Assembly (NCBI GenBank): GCA_963965975.1 | Contig: OZ014419.1 | Span: 1,984,001-2,048,000, forward strand | Reading direction: 5' to 3' | Source of the DNA: Xestospongia bergquistia | Lineage: Eukaryota > Porifera > Demospongiae > Haplosclerida > Petrosiidae | Length of the DNA stretch: 64,000 nucleotides | Part shown: piece after piece, positions 63,801 through 64,000 of the stretch | Position numbering within the stretch: the first letter of the stretch is position 1 | Layout of the letters: each line of letters starts with the position of its first letter | Position numbers and translations under genes: made by a program | The notes under the pieces: generated by a model | Seen by the model: the letters and a program-made list of their open reading frames with translations, nothing else | What the model was told of the DNA's origin: nothing | The model's database searches: none

Positions 63801-63808
63801 TTCAATAA
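57842..63808 (+). CDS. Receptor tyrosine phosphatase, array copy 9 (complete, divergent 3' half)
   Basis: Signal peptide to FN3-3 (to about 60060) match the array: Ig1 of the SISGSQSIGG type, Ig2 58393-58758 with a loop nearly identical to copy 4, FN3-1 ending QTNINLTTG. Beyond that the gene diverges: FN3-4 (about 60140-60420), FN3-5 (from 60492), an 18-base stalk microexon 60854-60871 (VPVPTI), membrane exon 60943-61039, and a different juxtamembrane segment with IDYTNI and STYDNI. D1 keeps the more usual VNASYING and GYCHPKMFIAAQGP, has WPDHG, and its active Cys codon is 62428-62430. D2 has WPKDG and HCSDTVSRCG (Cys codon 63487-63489). The intron that splits D2 before GLSHN in the other copies is absent; one exon runs 63214-63491. 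Patches at 60691-60765, 62406-62575, 63036-63170 and 63407-63680 are nearly identical to the array, the last including an intron. Confidence 0.88.
62144..62246. repeat. Tandem duplication in a copy 9 intron
   Basis: A unit of about 52 bases, with GATTTATTAGATAATAAGGA followed by a TAATAATAATA run, occurs twice in a row (62144-62195 and 62196-62246) with a few differences. It enlarges the intron before the D1 catalytic exon to roughly 145 bases. Confidence 0.85.
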
Positions 63809-64000
63809 CAGTATATAAAAACAGTCATTATAATGTTAATGTCATAATACAGTAGTAGTTTATTTACTATAGCTGTATTGAGCTGCTACTGCTGTATCTT
63901 CTTACAAATACTATGTATATATCCCTCTGGTTTTAGTTCATAATTAATAAATTGAACAGAAGTCATAATTTCAGGTTTTATAAAGTTAGCTATTGTTTTG
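63809..64000 (+). other. 3' flank of copy 9
   Basis: It differs from the 3' flanks of copies 1-8 and holds a canonical AATAAA poly(A) signal at 63946-63951. It marks the end of the spacer unit, so the array may stop here. No further gene start is visible. Confidence 0.6.

Noticed and set aside
4902..63808. The regular 6.6 kb repeat as a CRISPR array or transposon cluster
   Set aside because: The units are multi-exon receptor genes with spacers. There are no short direct repeats with unique spacers, transposase, reverse transcriptase, terminal repeats or target-site duplications.
1..64000. tRNA, rRNA or other structured RNA genes
   Set aside because: I saw no convincing cloverleaf, A/B box pair or rRNA-like block on either strand. 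This was a reading by eye, so a covariance-model scan could still find one.

Overview
This window looks like nuclear DNA of a demosponge, most likely an Amphimedon-type genome; that is an inference, since no taxon marker is present. The basis is AT-rich sequence, very compact genes with introns mostly of 45-75 bases and standard GT-AG borders, animal-type receptor tyrosine phosphatases (PTPs) carrying Ig-like and fibronectin III (FN3) domains, and ciliary genes.

Region 1 (1-4400) holds a head-to-head pair of cilium genes. On the minus strand (1-941) are the first five exons of a protein resembling the N-terminal tail of an axonemal dynein heavy chain. On the plus strand (1170-4360) is a complete IQUB-like gene of about 698 residues. 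Their shared 228-base promoter has two near-palindromic RFX X-box sites side by side.

Region 2 (4361-4901) is a short spacer with a TATA-like box, a tandem duplication and an orphan membrane-segment-like reading frame.

Region 3 (4902-63808) is a head-to-tail array of nine paralogous type I receptor PTP genes, about 6.6 kb apart and each about 6 kb long. Copy 1 was resolved into 25 exons coding for 1594 residues: signal peptide, Ig1, Ig2, FN3-1, Ig3, FN3-2 to FN3-5, an optional Thr-rich stalk exon, one membrane helix, a cytoplasmic segment with three ITIM-like tyrosine motifs and an SH3-type proline motif, an apparently active D1 phosphatase domain, and a degenerate D2 domain. Copies 1, 2, 4, 6, 7 and 9 read open as far as I could follow. 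Copy 3 has one nonsense codon in an exon that could be skipped in frame. Copies 5 and 8 have several frameshifts or stops and look like recent pseudogenes.

The cytoplasmic exons and even introns are nearly identical among copies 1-8, while the two outermost Ig-like domains, above all a loop of Ig2, differ in sequence and length in a mosaic way. Copy 9 is a mosaic: its 5' half matches the array, while its 3' half is an older lineage overwritten by short near-identical patches. Copies 2-9 have a conserved proximal promoter (an AP-1-type TGACTCA/TGAGTCA site, then a TATA-like box about 120-140 bases before the start codon); copy 1 has a different promoter.

Taken together, the array looks like a diversifying family of surface receptors that share one inhibitory-type signalling tail. 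A role in self/non-self or microbe recognition is a hypothesis only. No tRNA, rRNA, CRISPR array or intact transposon was recognised.
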